DNA of 64,000 bases from CAWCGU01 sp963838095 (lineage in GTDB: Bacteria > Actinomycetota > Thermoleophilia > Solirubrobacterales > 70-9), in assembly GCA_963838095.1 (NCBI GenBank), contig CAWIPO010000006.1, positions 310,001-374,000 of the forward strand, read 5' to 3'. Below, in pieces: positions 49,077 through 59,221 of this stretch. How positions within the stretch are numbered: position 1 is the first letter of the stretch; every line of letters starts with the position of its first letter. The notes under the pieces were generated by a model, which did not search any database, had not been told where the DNA came from, and saw nothing but the letters and a program-made list of their open reading frames with translations. Made by a program: the position numbers and the translations under genes.

Positions 49077-50420
49077 TCACGCGAAGCGACGCAGGGCCAG
49101 CCTCGCGAGGGCGCTGTATGCCAGCGCCAGGACTGCCAGGTGGACGACCGCCGTCCCAAGGCTCGGGCCGGCCTCCTCAAGCGCTCCCGACATCGCGTCC
49201 AGGGCCGGATCGAACGGGAACAGGCCGCGGACGATCTCGATCACGTCGAAGAGCCCGGGACTGACGGTTCCCGACGGGACCAGCGACAGGAACGCGATCG
49301 GGAGCGAGACCATGAACGCGAGCAGCGAGCTCGCTCGCACCTCCTTGGCCGCCGCTCCAAGCGCGGCTCCGAATGCAGCGAAGGCCGCTCCGCCGGCGAC
49401 GATCGCGACCAGCCACAGCCCGAAGCGCTCCCAGTCGAGGGGCAGGAAGAGCGCCAGCCCGGCGAGCATCAACAGGGTCACCAGCAACGACACCGCGATG
49501 CCGAGCAGGAGCTTTTCGGCCAGCAGGGCCGAGCGCCCCACGAGCCCGCGGGTGAGGCGCGGGTAGGCGTTCTCCTCGCGCTCGAGCGCGAGCGAGCCCG
49601 CGACGAGCAGGACGGTGACGAACATCAGCGTCAGCGTCGCCGCGACCGAGATCGCGAACGCGTCCAGCGAGGGCGAGTCGCCCTCCACGACCACGGTGTC
49701 GACGCCGATCGGCTCCGAGATGGTGCCCAGCAGCGGGAGCGCGAAATCGAGGTTTTCGCGCGCGAGGTCGCCGAAGGCGATCACCTCGTCGAGTTCCGGT
49801 CGCTCCGAGGGGGGCACCCGATCGCGCAGCGATTGCAGCGTCTCCCCCGAGCGCTCGAGCCCGAGGATCTCCACCTCCTGGCCGAGGAAGCTGAACGTCC
49901 CGCCCTCGAGCAGGAGGTTCAGGTAAGTCTCGGCCTGTGCCGAGACCTGCTGGGAGAGGAGCAGGTTCGCCTCGGTGATCAGCGCCTGGATACGGTCCTC
50001 GACGAGCTGCGCCTTGATCGGGTCGTCCTCGTTCACCAACACCTCGACGGTGGGCTCGCGCGGATTCAGCGACGCCAGCGATTCGAGGTCGTCGATCAAT
50101 GTGGGCGGGAGGATCAACGCGCCGAGCACCTCGCCGTCGGCGACCATCTGCTCGGCCTCCTCCCTGGACGAAACGTCGATGCACTCGACGCGCTCGCACA
50201 GCTCCGTCCTCGCATCCGCTTCGGCGAAGTCGTCGCTGCCCAGCTGCAGGGCATCGGAGGCGGGGATCTCGTTCAGGAATGCGACCCGTGGCTTGTCGGA
50301 GTCATCGGAGAGCGCAAAGCCGATCAGGATCGCGATCGCGACCGGATAGAGAACCAGCAGGGCGAAGACCAGCGGCGAGCGGCGAAGGATCTGGAGGTCC
50401 TTCAGAAGCAGCCAGCGCAT
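49077..50420 (-). CDS. ABC-2 type transporter permease (linearmycin/LnrM-like)
   Basis: 447 residues. One N-terminal helix (LVFALLVLYPVAIAILIGFAL), a large outside domain (~45-260, with ADARTELCERVECIDVSS and VVEGDSPSLDAFAISV), then five or six helices including FVTVLLVAGSLALEREENAYPRL with the EREENAYPRL loop typical of ABC-2 permeases. It overlaps the ATPase stop by one base (ATG at 50420) and forms an exporter with it. Convergent with the B2-type gene. Confidence 0.88.
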   Translation of the reverse strand: MRWLLLKDLQILRRSPLVFALLVLYPVAIAILIGFALSDDSDKPRVAFLNEIPASDALQLGSDDFAEADARTELCERVECIDVSSREEAEQMVADGEVLGALILPPTLIDDLESLASLNPREPTVEVLVNEDDPIKAQLVEDRIQALITEANLLLSQQVSAQAETYLNLLLEGGTFSFLGQEVEILGLERSGETLQSLRDRVPPSERPELDEVIAFGDLARENLDFALPLLGTISEPIGVDTVVVEGDSPSLDAFAISVAATLTLMFVTVLLVAGSLALEREENAYPRLTRGLVGRSALLAEKLLLGIAVSLLVTLLMLAGLALFLPLDWERFGLWLVAIVAGGAAFAAFGAALGAAAKEVRASSLLAFMVSLPIAFLSLVPSGTVSPGLFDVIEIVRGLFPFDPALDAMSGALEEAGPSLGTAVVHLAVLALAYSALARLALRRFA

Positions 50421-51149
50421 CTAGTGCCCCCGCTCGCGCAGGAAGGCGACGAACGCCTCCTCGAAGTCGCGCGCTCCCGACTCGGGGACGGTCGCGTGCA
50501 GCTCCGCCGGGGTGCCGTCGAAGACGCGCTCGCCGTCGGCAAGGACGAGCAGCCGATCGCCGTAGCGCTCGGCCTCGGCGAGATAATGGGTGGAGAAGAT
50601 CACGGTCGTGCCGCCGCCCGCCAGCCCAAGCACGAACTCCCAAACGGCCTCGCGCTGGCGCGGGTCGAGGCCGGCGCTGGGCTCGTCGAGCAACAGCACC
50701 GAAGGCCTTGCCAGCAGCCCGATCGCGACGTTGACACGCTGCTGGGTTCCGCCCGAGAGCGTCCCGACCTGGTCGTGACGCCGTTCCTCCAAGGAGGCGA
50801 GCTCGAGCATCTCCCCGACCGCCTTCTCGACGTCGCCGAGGCCCTCGAGTCGCGCGAACAGGCGCAGGTTCTCCTCGACGCTGAGGCGGCGGTACAGCCC
50901 CGCCTGCTGCGGCACCCAGCCGATCTCGCCCGGTGGCCTGTTGACCGCGCCGGAGTCGGGCCGGGTGATCCCGGCGACAATCGAGAGCAGCGTCGTCTTC
51001 CCCGCGCCGTTGGGCCCGATCACGCCGACTACCTCCCCGGGGCGCGCGTCGAAGTCCACGCCCTGGAGCGCGACCTGCCGGCCGAAGCGCTTGACGAGGG
51101 CGCGGGCCTCGATCACCGCGTCGCCCCTTGTGTTCGCATCTCCGGCCAC
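50421..51149 (-). CDS. ABC transporter ATP-binding protein
   Basis: 242 residues. Walker A GPNGAGKTT (~43-51), Q-loop VPQQAGLYRRLSV, signature LSGGTQQRVNVA, Walker B LLLDEPSAGLD, switch His FSTHYLAEA. It works with the permease downstream. The start may be a GTG eleven codons later (VIEARALVKRFG). Divergent from the YmdB-like gene, 86 bp away. Confidence 0.93.
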   Translation of the reverse strand: MAGDANTRGDAVIEARALVKRFGRQVALQGVDFDARPGEVVGVIGPNGAGKTTLLSIVAGITRPDSGAVNRPPGEIGWVPQQAGLYRRLSVEENLRLFARLEGLGDVEKAVGEMLELASLEERRHDQVGTLSGGTQQRVNVAIGLLARPSVLLLDEPSAGLDPRQREAVWEFVLGLAGGGTTVIFSTHYLAEAERYGDRLLVLADGERVFDGTPAELHATVPESGARDFEEAFVAFLRERGH

Positions 51150-51235
51150 GGCGCGAACGCTAGTCGAGGCCGGTGCTGCACCTGGAGGCGCCCACCGATC
51201 CGGCGCGGCGGTCGGCGGCGGATACGCTGCCGCCT

Positions 51236-52012
51236 GTGCGAGTGCTGTTCATCGGTGACGTCGTCGGCAGCCCCGGCCGAAAGGGTCTCGCCCATGCGAT
51301 GCCGTCGCTGCGCGAGCAGCACGAGCCCGACCTCGTGATCGCCAACGGCGAGAACTCGGCCGGCGGGCTCGGGATCACGGAGCGGACCGCGAACGATCTC
51401 TTCGACGCCGGCGTCAACGTGATCACAACCGGCAACCACGTCTACAGGCACCGCGACGCGTACCGCTATCTCGATCAGGCCGAGCGTGTGATCAGGCCTG
51501 CCAACTACCCGCACTCGAACCCGGGCAAGGGCCACGTGGTGGTCGAAGCGGGGGGCCGGCGCGTCGCCGTGCTGAACCTGAGCGGGGCGGTCGGGCTGAA
51601 GGTCGCGCGCTCGCCCTTCCCGGATGCCGATGGGCTGCTCGAGCGCCTCGCCGACGACGCGGACGTCTTCATCGTCGACTTCCACGCCGAGGTGACGAGC
51701 GAGAAGGTGGCGATGGGCTGGCACCTGGACGGGCGTGCGGCGGCCGTGCTCGGCACCCACACCCACGTCCCCACCGCCGACGCCAGGGTGCTTCCGAAGG
51801 GCACCGCCTACATCTCCGACGTCGGCATGACCGGCGCGCGCGACAGCGTCCTCGGCGTCAAGTGGGAGCAGGCCCTGGAGTCGTTTCGAACCCTGATGCC
51901 CGTCCGCTTCGAGACCTCCGACGAGAACATCTGGGTGATGGGGGCCGCGGTCGAGGTGAAGGACGACGGTCTCGCGGCGTCTATCGAGCAGGTGATGGTG
52001 CCGGTTCCGTAG
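51236..52012 (+). CDS. YmdB-type metallophosphoesterase (TIGR00282 family)
   Basis: 258 residues from GTG at 51236. VLFIGDVVGSPGRKGL begins the metal-binding site; ENSAGGLGIT, TTGNHVYRHR, FHAEVTSEK and LGTHTHVPTADARVLP supply further metal ligands, and TAYISDVGMTGARDSVLG is the family end signature. In Bacillus YmdB is a 2',3'-cyclic-nucleotide phosphodiesterase with effects on biofilm and RNA. Cytosolic. The 3' end overlaps the convergent membrane-protein gene by 32 bp. Confidence 0.92.
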   Translation: MRVLFIGDVVGSPGRKGLAHAMPSLREQHEPDLVIANGENSAGGLGITERTANDLFDAGVNVITTGNHVYRHRDAYRYLDQAERVIRPANYPHSNPGKGHVVVEAGGRRVAVLNLSGAVGLKVARSPFPDADGLLERLADDADVFIVDFHAEVTSEKVAMGWHLDGRAAAVLGTHTHVPTADARVLPKGTAYISDVGMTGARDSVLGVKWEQALESFRTLMPVRFETSDENIWVMGAAVEVKDDGLAASIEQVMVPVP

Positions 52013-53650
52013 CCGCGACGTCCCCGGCCGACCCTTCGTCCCGACCCCCGGTCGCGAGCGCCGCCATCAGCGGGCCGAAGAACCACACTATGTAGAGGTA
52101 GAACCAGTGGTCGGCGGTGATCTGGACCGCGATCAGCATCGCCGCGGCCAGGGCGCAGATCTGCGCCAGCGAGCGGCGGCGGGGGACGAACGCGAAGCGC
52201 GACGCCGAGCGCCACGACGCCGTATCGCAGGATCGTCTGCAGCGGCCCCAGGTCCGCCTGCCCGAAGACGCTGAAAGGGGGAGGTGCGGTCGGCCTGGCT
52301 GACCACCGTCCGGTCCCAGAACGTCGCGAGACCGGAATCGACGGCCGGAATCGCCAGGAACAGCGCAGAAGCGAGCACGAAGACCGCGACGAACGCGAGC
52401 GCCGTCCGCAGCCACGCGCGGCGCTCTCCCCCTCCCCTGATCTCAGCAGCGAGAGCGAGAGCCCTCGCGTTCCGACCGCGTACAGCGGCGCCAGCACCAG
52501 CGGCACGAACTTCGTCAGCGTCGCCGCCGCGAGCAGCGCTCCGCGAGCGGCGGGGGCCGAAGAAGACGAGCGACCAGATCACCAGCGCGGCCAGCAGCGT
52601 GTCGTTGGAGTTCGACTGCGAGCGTGTAGTCGGTGTACGGATATGCGAGCCAGGCGAACGCGAGCACGATTCCCAGCGCGGTGCCGGCCTCTCCCGCCCG
52701 CAGGCGGCGGCCGAGGAAGAAGACGCCTGCGACGGCGGCGAGGTCGAACATGACCGCGGCGGCGTGGGCGGCCGGAAGCGCGTCCCACTCCCGACCACGG
52801 CATGCCGAGCTCGAACGGCACGTAGGCGATGTAGTTGGCGGGGCCGTAGGTGTCGCCGAACGGATTGTCGCCGGGGAATACCCCACCCCCAGATCGGATC
52901 GGGTGCGTGATCCGGTCGGCGCCGATGACGCCCGCGTAGCCGACGTCGATCGGCCCCGAATCGGCGAAGTTGAGCGCCACCCTGAACGCGATCAGGAAGA
53001 TCGCCGCGATCGCCAGCCAGAAACCGGGGCGGTTGGCCAAAGCCCCATGCCACGCCCCGAAAGCCGATCCACAACACGCGCGCGAGCAGGTACGCCAGCA
53101 CCGGGTACACGAGCGGCACCGAGACCCCGATCTCGCCGCGGTTGAAGTAGATCTGCGAGACGCTGAAGGCCAGCAGGACCAGCAGATCCAGATGCACGAC
53201 CCGCCACGGCCGGCGCCAGTCGAGCAGGCCGAGGAGGAACAGCACGCAGAGCGGGATCCAAACGTACGGGGCGTTCAGCTTGTGCCCGAACGAGCCCTCG
53301 TAGCCGCGCGCCATCTGCCACTCGACCTGGTGGCCCGTCCACGACTCCTTCACGGTCCCGGTGTCGTCGTCGATCAGCACCTGCACAACCTCGTCGGCGC
53401 CGTCCTTGAAGCCGACCTGCCAGGTGTCGGGCGGCTTCGACTCGGTCACGGGCTCGAGCCGACCGCGCTCCTGCTCCTCGGCGATCACGTTCGGGTCGGT
53501 GCGCGCAATCCGGATCGCCTCTTGTAGGAGAGCGTCAGCTCATCCTCGCCGTCGCTTTGCGCAGCGGCCGGCGGGGCGCCGCCCAGGCACAAGAACAGCG
53601 GCGATCGCCGCGACTGCGAGCGGCACCGCGCGCCGCGATCGCAGGGCTAT
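51981..53650 (-). CDS. Membrane glycosyltransferase (GT-87/39-like) with PepSY-like N-terminal domain, many frameshifts
   Basis: Reading all frames together gives a signal peptide (AVPLAVAAIAAV | LFLCLGGAPPAAAQ), a soluble PepSY-like part (DTWQVGFKDGADEVVQV, TGTVKESWTGHQVEW), then about ten membrane helices (WIPLCVLFLLGLLDW, WLAIAAIFLIAF, AAVMFDLAAVAGVFFLG, FVAVFVLASALFLAIP, DHWFYLYIVWFFGPLMAAL). The acidic loop after the first helices (DSGPIDVGYAGVIGADR) fits a polyprenyl-phosphate sugar transferase. Frame changes lie near 53600, 53525, 53040, 52800, 52615, 52560, 52440, 52285 and 52200. Downstream on the strand of gtrA (3-bp gap), so it may add sugars delivered by GtrA-type lipid carriers. 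Confidence 0.65.
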
Positions 53651-54098
53651 CCGAAGGTCCACAGCTTGTTGCCGATGAAGTTGACCGGCGTGGCCACCGC
53701 GACGGCGATCGCCTGCGCAGGGAACTCCGGGGCTCGAGCGCGGTCACCAGCAACTGCAGGACGAGCAGGTTGGCGCCGAGGGCGATCAGGCTGACGGTGA
53801 AAAATCGCGCCGCCTGAAAGCCGGCGTGTCCTTCCGATGCCTGGAACGTCCAGTGGCGATTCCAGAGGAAGTTGTTGGTGACCGCGACGACGAAGGCCGC
53901 GATCGCAGCCTGGATGTGGTGGACGTCGAGACCCTGCGTGAGCGCCGCGAAGACGATGATGTTGATCACGTAGCCGACAGCGCCGATGACGCCGAACTTG
54001 AACAGCTGCATCCAGTTGGCGGGCTTCCGAGTCCCGAGGTGGATCCGCCGCGCCAGCTCCCAGGTCCAGTCGGCGGCCTTCGCCGTCACATCCCTCAT
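53647..54098 (-). CDS. GtrA-family membrane protein, one frameshift
   Basis: About 150 residues from ATG at 54098. Four membrane helices: FKFGVIGAVGYVINIIVFAALT, IQAAIAAFVVAVTNNFLWNRHW, FFTVSLIALGANLLVLQLLVT and, after a shift near 53730, AIAVAVATPVNFIGNKLWTF. The RHWTF and NKLWTFG signatures are GtrA hallmarks. GtrA proteins are thought to flip or hold polyprenyl-phosphate-linked sugars for glycosyltransferases, matching the neighbouring membrane glycosyltransferase. Its start overlaps the phosphatase stop (ATGA). Confidence 0.8.
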
Positions 54099-55656
54099 CG
54101 CGCCCGCTCCTCGACGCGCCGAATCCGTTGCGGGCGCGAGCCCGAAATGCGAGCAGACCGTGTCGGCGACGTCGCGCAGGGTCCACTGCTCGCGCTGGGA
54201 CTCGAAGCCGTCGGGAAGTCCGACCGCCAGCAGCGGCACGAGCGAGTCCTCGGCGTGCAACGAGCCGTGGCTGCCGCCGCCCAGATGGCTCGCTCCACCC
54301 CAGTCGACGCATTCGCTGCCGGGAGCGAGTGAGATCAGGATCTCCCCCGCGTGCGGCGCGCGCAGCGCCGCCCATAGCCGTGCCAGGGCGTCGGGATAGG
54401 CGTCGCTGACGACGCGCGCCATCTCGCTCCTCGAGCGAAAGGGCCCCCATCTCCCCCTCCACGTCCCAGCCCTTCCCTCGCGGGTCGGTCATCGCCGAGC
54501 CAGGGCGGAAGCGAAGCTCGCCCCTGTTGGTCGCGACCACGGCCTCCAGGTCCGCAGCCGGCTCGCCGCTTCCACGCACCCCTGGGGCTCGCGGGTCGGC
54601 GGGGCCGGAGGCGTCGGCAAGCCAGGTGACGACGTCGGCGTCGGCCTGTGCTCCGAGCATTTCCCGCACCCGCTGGTGCACCCTGGGCCGTCGGGCATCG
54701 TCGAGCACGTAGACGCCGGCCGCACGGGCCGACGGACCCACCGCCAGCTCCGCGTCCTGGGGGCGCTCGCTGTTCGGCTCCAGGACCCGCCAGTCTTCGG
54801 CGAGGGCCGCGGCGAGCGGAAACTCGCGATCGACCGCGCTCTGGCCGTGGTCCGCCATCAGCACGACCGCGTACTCGGTCAGGAACGCGTCCATCCCGCC
54901 CCCCTCGGCGACGATCTCGCCGAAACAGCGATCCGCCTTCGCGATCGACTCGACGCTCCTCTCCGGGCCGAAGCGGTGGGAGTGGTAGTCGTTGTCGGGC
55001 AGCGAGAAGAGCATGAAGTCGAACAGGTCGTTGCCGACGAGCTCCCGGCCGACGCAGGCCGAGTACTCGTCCCTGGTCCCAGGTCGGGCAAGCGTGGGTC
55101 GGCAGGGTACCCGGCGGCTCGTGTAGAGCTCGCCGTAGAAAAGCTCGTCCGGCCCCCAGACCGCGTGGCGGAAATCGGCCGCGAGCGCGACCCGTCGCAA
55201 CATTCCCTCCACCCCGAGCTCGTGACGCGTGCGGCCCCGGTAGACGAGAAAAGGCGTGCAAGCGGTGCGAAATCCGGCGTCGCCGAGGCGCTCGTACACG
55301 GTCTCCACCTCGTGATTGAGGTGGGACATGTTCATGTTGTAGACGGTGTCGTAGAGCGTGCGGAAGAGCCCGAAGGCACGCGTCGCCTCGAGCGAGGAGC
55401 CGTATTCGACGTAGCGGCGCTCGGCGTGGTGGTACCAGTTCATGGCCGGGATCCAGTGCCTGTCGGGACCGACCCCGGTCGCGATCTCCGAGGTGCAGAC
55501 CGGGGTCACGGACGGGAACGACGAGACGCAGTCCTCGATCAGCGGCCCGCGGGCCAGCAGCTTCGCGAAGGTCGGTGCTTCGCCCTCGTCGATCGCGCGC
55601 CGCAGCATGTCGGTGCGCAGCGAGTCGACGACGACGAGAATCAGCTTCTCGGCCAC
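54095..55656 (-). CDS. Alkaline-phosphatase-superfamily phosphodiesterase/nucleotide pyrophosphatase, frameshifted
   Basis: About 520 residues. Metal site and nucleophile region: MAEKLILVVVDSLRTDML (first metal ligand), SFPSVTPVCTSEIATG with the nucleophile Thr/Ser, YHSHRFGP (second set), VLMADHGQSAVDREFPL. After frame changes near 54425 and probably near 54130 the C-terminus reads WGGASHLGGGSHGSLHAEDSLVPLLAVG, again a metal ligand block (SHGSLH). No signal peptide. Probably hydrolyses a phosphodiester or pyrophosphate in surface-lipid or nucleotide metabolism. Partner of gtrA and the glycosyltransferase. Confidence 0.75.
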
Positions 55657-55690
55657 GGTAAGGGCCTACCTCGAGGGCGCGGCAGGCAGC

Positions 55691-56148
55691 TCAACGAAGC
55701 ACCCGCAGGCCCTCGTACTTGCGAGCGGCCGCCCGGCGGCGGGACAGGGCGAGCCAGAGTGCCGCAAGCAGCGCAAGCAGGGAAATCGGCGGGATCAACA
55801 GCGAGAGCCCCGCGAGCACCAGCGCGGCAAGGACGACGATGACGGCCAGCGAGCCGCCCGATCCTTGCTCCTCGGCGCGCCGGCCGGCGGCCGCGACGAT
55901 CACCGCCGAGAGCCCGAATGCGCCCAGCGCCAGGATCGCCCCACGACCCACCCCGGCCAGGCGGGATGGTCGGCGCGCCTCGAGCGAGAGCCCGAACAGG
56001 ATCGCTCCGCCGACGAACGCCGAGCAGTCCCGGAGATGTAGAGCGGCGAGGCCGGCGAGCCGGAATCGCGCCGGCAACCGCTCCGGCGACCGATGCCGGC
56101 GGCGAGCGCGAGGCCGATTCCCTGGCAGCCCTGGAGGAAGGTGTCCAT
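55691..56148 (-). CDS. Small membrane protein (DUF4126-like), frameshifted
   Basis: About 150 residues from ATG 56148: a Gly/Ala-rich first helix (GCQGIGLALAAGIG), a second with AFVGGAILFGLSLEA, two more (GAILALGAFGLSAVIVAAAG, LAVIVVLAALVLAGLSLLIP) and a final ISLLALLAALWLAL before basic RRRAAARKYEG. At least two single-base shifts near 56100 and 56040 are needed. This resembles DUF4126 proteins; function unknown. Confidence 0.5.
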
Positions 56149-56208
56149 GCGGCATCGAGGCTAGTCGCAGCGATGCATTCCCCCGGGCCCTCACGCGACA
56201 CTGTGCGG

Positions 56209-57617
56209 ATGGCCGAGCCGCAGGACCGACCCGCCGACTCCCCAGCCGCGCCGCCGCACCGGCGCTCGCATCCGACCGCGCGCGACCTCGAGCGCTACGC
56301 GGGGCTGTTCGCCGCCCGCACCCGGGTGATGCGCTCGTCGGCGATGCGCGACCTGATGGAGATCACCGCCCGTCCGGAGGTGATCTCGCTCGCGGGCGGG
56401 CTGCCCGACACGAGCACCTTCCCGCCCGAGAGCTTCGCCGCGCAGATGACCCGGATCGCCCAGGAGTCCTCGGCCGAGGCGCTCCAGTACGGGCCCACGG
56501 AGGGCTTCGAGCAGACGAAGCGCTGCATCGCCGAGGTGATGCAGGCGGAGGGCATGGACCCCGACATCGAGGACATCATCGTCACCACCGGCGGCCAGCA
56601 GGCGATCGACCTGATCGCAAAGACGCTGGTCGACCCGGGCGACGCCGGTGATCTGCGAGGCGCCGACCTATCCCGGAGCGGTCCCGGTCTTCTGCTCCTA
56701 CCAGGCGGAGACGTTCCAGGTGAGATGGACGACGAGGGAATGCGGATCGACGAGCTCGAGGCGCTTCTCGACCGGCTCGCGGCCGACGGGCGGAGGCCGA
56801 AGTTCATCTACTCGGTGCCGACGTTTCAGAACCCGGCCGGCGCGACCCTTTCGGCGCCGCGGCGAGCGCGGCTGGTCGAGGTCGCCCGCGAGCGCGAGGT
56901 GCTGCATCGTCGAGGACAACCCCTACGGGCTGCTTCGCTACGAGGGCGAGCCCGAGCGCGTCCCTCTACTAGCTCGACGGCGGCGACTACGTGATCTATC
57001 TCGGCACCTTCTCCAAGATCCTCTCGCCGGGAATCCGCCTCGGCTGGCTGTGCGCGCCGCCGCCGGTGATGGAGAAGGTCGTGCTCGGCAAGCAGGCCTC
57101 CGACCTCTGCACCTCGACCCTGACCCAGTACTTCGTGCACGAGTACTTCGGGGAGGGCAACTGGCGCGACTACATCGCCAACCTGATCGGCATCTACCGC
57201 GAGCGCCGCGACGCGATGCTCGACGCGCTCGAGCGCCATTTCCCGGCGCAGGCGAGCTGGATCGCGGCCGCAGGGCGGGCTGTTCGTCTGGGCGACGCTG
57301 CCCGACTACATCAATACGACCGACCTGCTGGCGAGGGCGCTGCGCGACAACGTCGCCTTCGTCCCCGGCGCCGCCGCCTTCGTCGACGGGCGCGGGACGA
57401 ACTCGATGCGGCTCAACTTCTCCGGCGTCGAGCGCGGACGAGATCCGCGAGGGGATCAGGCGCATCGGCGGGGTCGTGTCGGAGCAGGTGGCGCTGTACG
57501 AGACGCTGACGACAGCGAGCCGGCCGCGTCCTCTGCTCCGCGTCCGGGCGCGGCCGGGCTCCGAGGGAAGCCGACGGCGGCACGGTTCTTCCGCTCCCGC
57601 GGCGGCGCGAAGCCGTG
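56209..57617 (+). CDS. PLP-dependent aminotransferase (2-aminoadipate/MocR-like), many frameshifts
   Basis: About 450 residues once frames are merged. Start ATG 56209; LMEITARPEVISLAGGLPD and LQYGPTEGFEQTKRCI are typical; frame changes near 56645, 56715, 56905, 56970, 57275 and 57435. Later: IYSVPTFQNPAGATLS, VEDNPYGLLRYEG, and PLP lysine in GTFSKILSPGIRLGWL. Substrate likely 2-aminoadipate, aromatic or branched-chain amino acid. A TAG in one frame (near 56960) may be another base error. Followed by ddl on the same strand. Confidence 0.7.
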
Positions 57618-58569
57618 AAGGTCGCGGTCCTCAAGGGCGGGCGCTCGCTGGAGCGGCAGGTCTCGCTGCGAAGTCGGGGCGCGGGTCGAGGATGCGCTCG
57701 GCTCGCTCGGCCACGAGGTGGTGCCGATCGACGTCGGTGCCGACCTCGTCCGCCGGCTTCGCGACGAGCGGCCCGGACGTCGCCTTCGTCGCCCTGCACG
57801 GGAGCGACGGCGAGGACGGCACCGTCCAGGAGCTGCTCGAGATCCTCGGGCTCCCCTACACCGGCCCGGGCGTCGCGGCGTGCATGCGCTCCATCGACAA
57901 GGTCGCGGCGAAGCAGGAGCTGCGCCACCACGGGCATCCCAACCCCGGACTGGGTCGCGTTCAACGGCACCGCCTTCCGCGGCCTCGGCGCCGCGCGACG
58001 CGCTGCCGGAGATCGAGGAACGGCTCGGCTTCCCGCTCGTCGATCAAGCCCGCTCGGCGGCGGCTCCTCGCTCGGAGTCCGCTTCGCCGCCGCGGCCGAG
58101 CGAGGTCCCGGCGGCGCTCGTCGGCGCGTTCAGCTACGACGACCGCGTCCTGCTCGAGCGCCACGTCGACGGGCGCGAGCTCGCGGTCTGGCTCCTCGAC
58201 GGGAGCCGCTGCCGGTCGTCGAGGCGATCCCGAAGGAGGAGGACCAGCTACAACTACGAGGCCCGCTACGAGATCGGGCGCACCGAGTTCGCCTGCCCGG
58301 CGCCGCTGGAGGCCGACGAGCAGGCGGCCGTCGTCGAGGCCGCGCCGCGAGACATGGCAGGCGCTCGGCTGCGAGCGGCTTCGCCCGCGTCGACCTGATC
58401 CTCGGCGAAGACGGCCCGCAGGTGCTGGAGGTGAACGCGATCCCCGGGCTCACCGACACGAGCCTGCTGCCGATGGCCGCCGAGGCGGCCGGCTTGTCGT
58501 TCGAGCAGCTCGTGCGAGCGGATCCTCGAGCTCGCGCCGACGCGTCGAGGCGCTCCCGCCGCCGCATGA
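57615..58569 (+). CDS. ddl: D-alanine--D-alanine ligase, many frameshifts
   Basis: About 315 residues with merged frames: VAVLKGGRSLERQVSLRS at the start, LHGSDGEDGTVQELLEILGLPYTG, SIDKVAAKQELRHHG, VEAIPKEEDQ, and the ATP-grasp end ARVDLILGEDGPQVLEVNAIPG with GLTDTSLLPMAAEAAGLS. It joins two D-Ala for peptidoglycan. Frame changes near 57675, 57750, 57945, 58005, 58060, 58220, 58250 and 58520 approximately. The stop at 58567-58569 is followed 1 bp later by the convergent response-regulator stop. Confidence 0.78.
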
Positions 58570-58570
58570 C

Positions 58571-59221
58571 TCAGTCCACCAGCCGGCGCTCGACCGCCCA
58601 GCGGCTGAGCTCGTGGCGGTTCGAGAGCTGGAGCTTGCGGAGCACGGCGCTGACGTGGGCCTCGACCGTCTTCGGCGAGATCACAGCTCGCAGCGCGATC
58701 TCCTTGTAGAGGTAGCCGCGGGCGATCAGGCGCAGGACCTCGCGCTCGCGCAGGCGTGAGCTGGTCGAGCTCGGGGTCGACCTCGGCTCTCGGGGATCTC
58801 GCCCGCGAAGGCGTCGAGGACGAAGCCGGCGAGCCGCGGCGAGAAGACCGCGTCGCCGTCGTGCACCCGGCGGACCGCGTCGGCGAGCTCCTCGCCCGAG
58901 ATCGACTTGGTCACGTAGCCGCGGGCGCCGGCGCGGATGACCGCGATCACGTCCTCGGCGGCGTCGGAGACCGAGAGCGCGAGGAAGCGCTGCGCCGGGC
59001 GCGCGCGCGAGCGACCTGGCGGATCACCTCGACCCCGCCGCCGCCCGGCATGTGGACGTCGAGCAGGACGACGTCGGGCTCGCTCGGCCTGATCATGCCG
59101 CGACGGCCTCCTCGACCGCCCCGGCCTCGGCGCGGACGTCGACGAGCCCCTCGAGCTCGGCGCGCACGCCGGCGCGGAAGATCTCGTGGTCGTCGACGAT
59201 GACGACGGTCGGCGGACTCAT
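58571..59221 (-). CDS. NarL/FixJ-family response regulator, frameshifted
   Basis: About 216 residues from ATG at 59221. Receiver domain: VVIVDDHEIFRAGVRAELEG with the Asp pair, VVLLDVHMPGGGGVEVI with the phospho-accepting Asp, RAGARGYVTKSISGEEL with the conserved Lys; then a C-terminal LuxR HTH (LYKEIALRAVISPKTVEAHVSAVLRKLQLSN, in pieces). Shifts near 59098, 59005 and 58760. Its ATG overlaps the kinase stop (ATGA). A two-component pair with the adjacent PspC-linked histidine kinase. Confidence 0.78.

Noticed and set aside
53647..55656. Single 669-residue phosphatase-GtrA fusion
   Set aside because: The long frame passes through the wrong frame between about 54425 and 53730; corrected frames give a phosphatase and a separate GtrA gene joined by an ATGA overlap.
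57615..58569. ddl and neighbours as true pseudogenes
   Set aside because: Motifs continue across each break, overlaps between genes are preserved, and many unrelated genes in the same 10 kb are affected equally, which fits sequence error better than decay.
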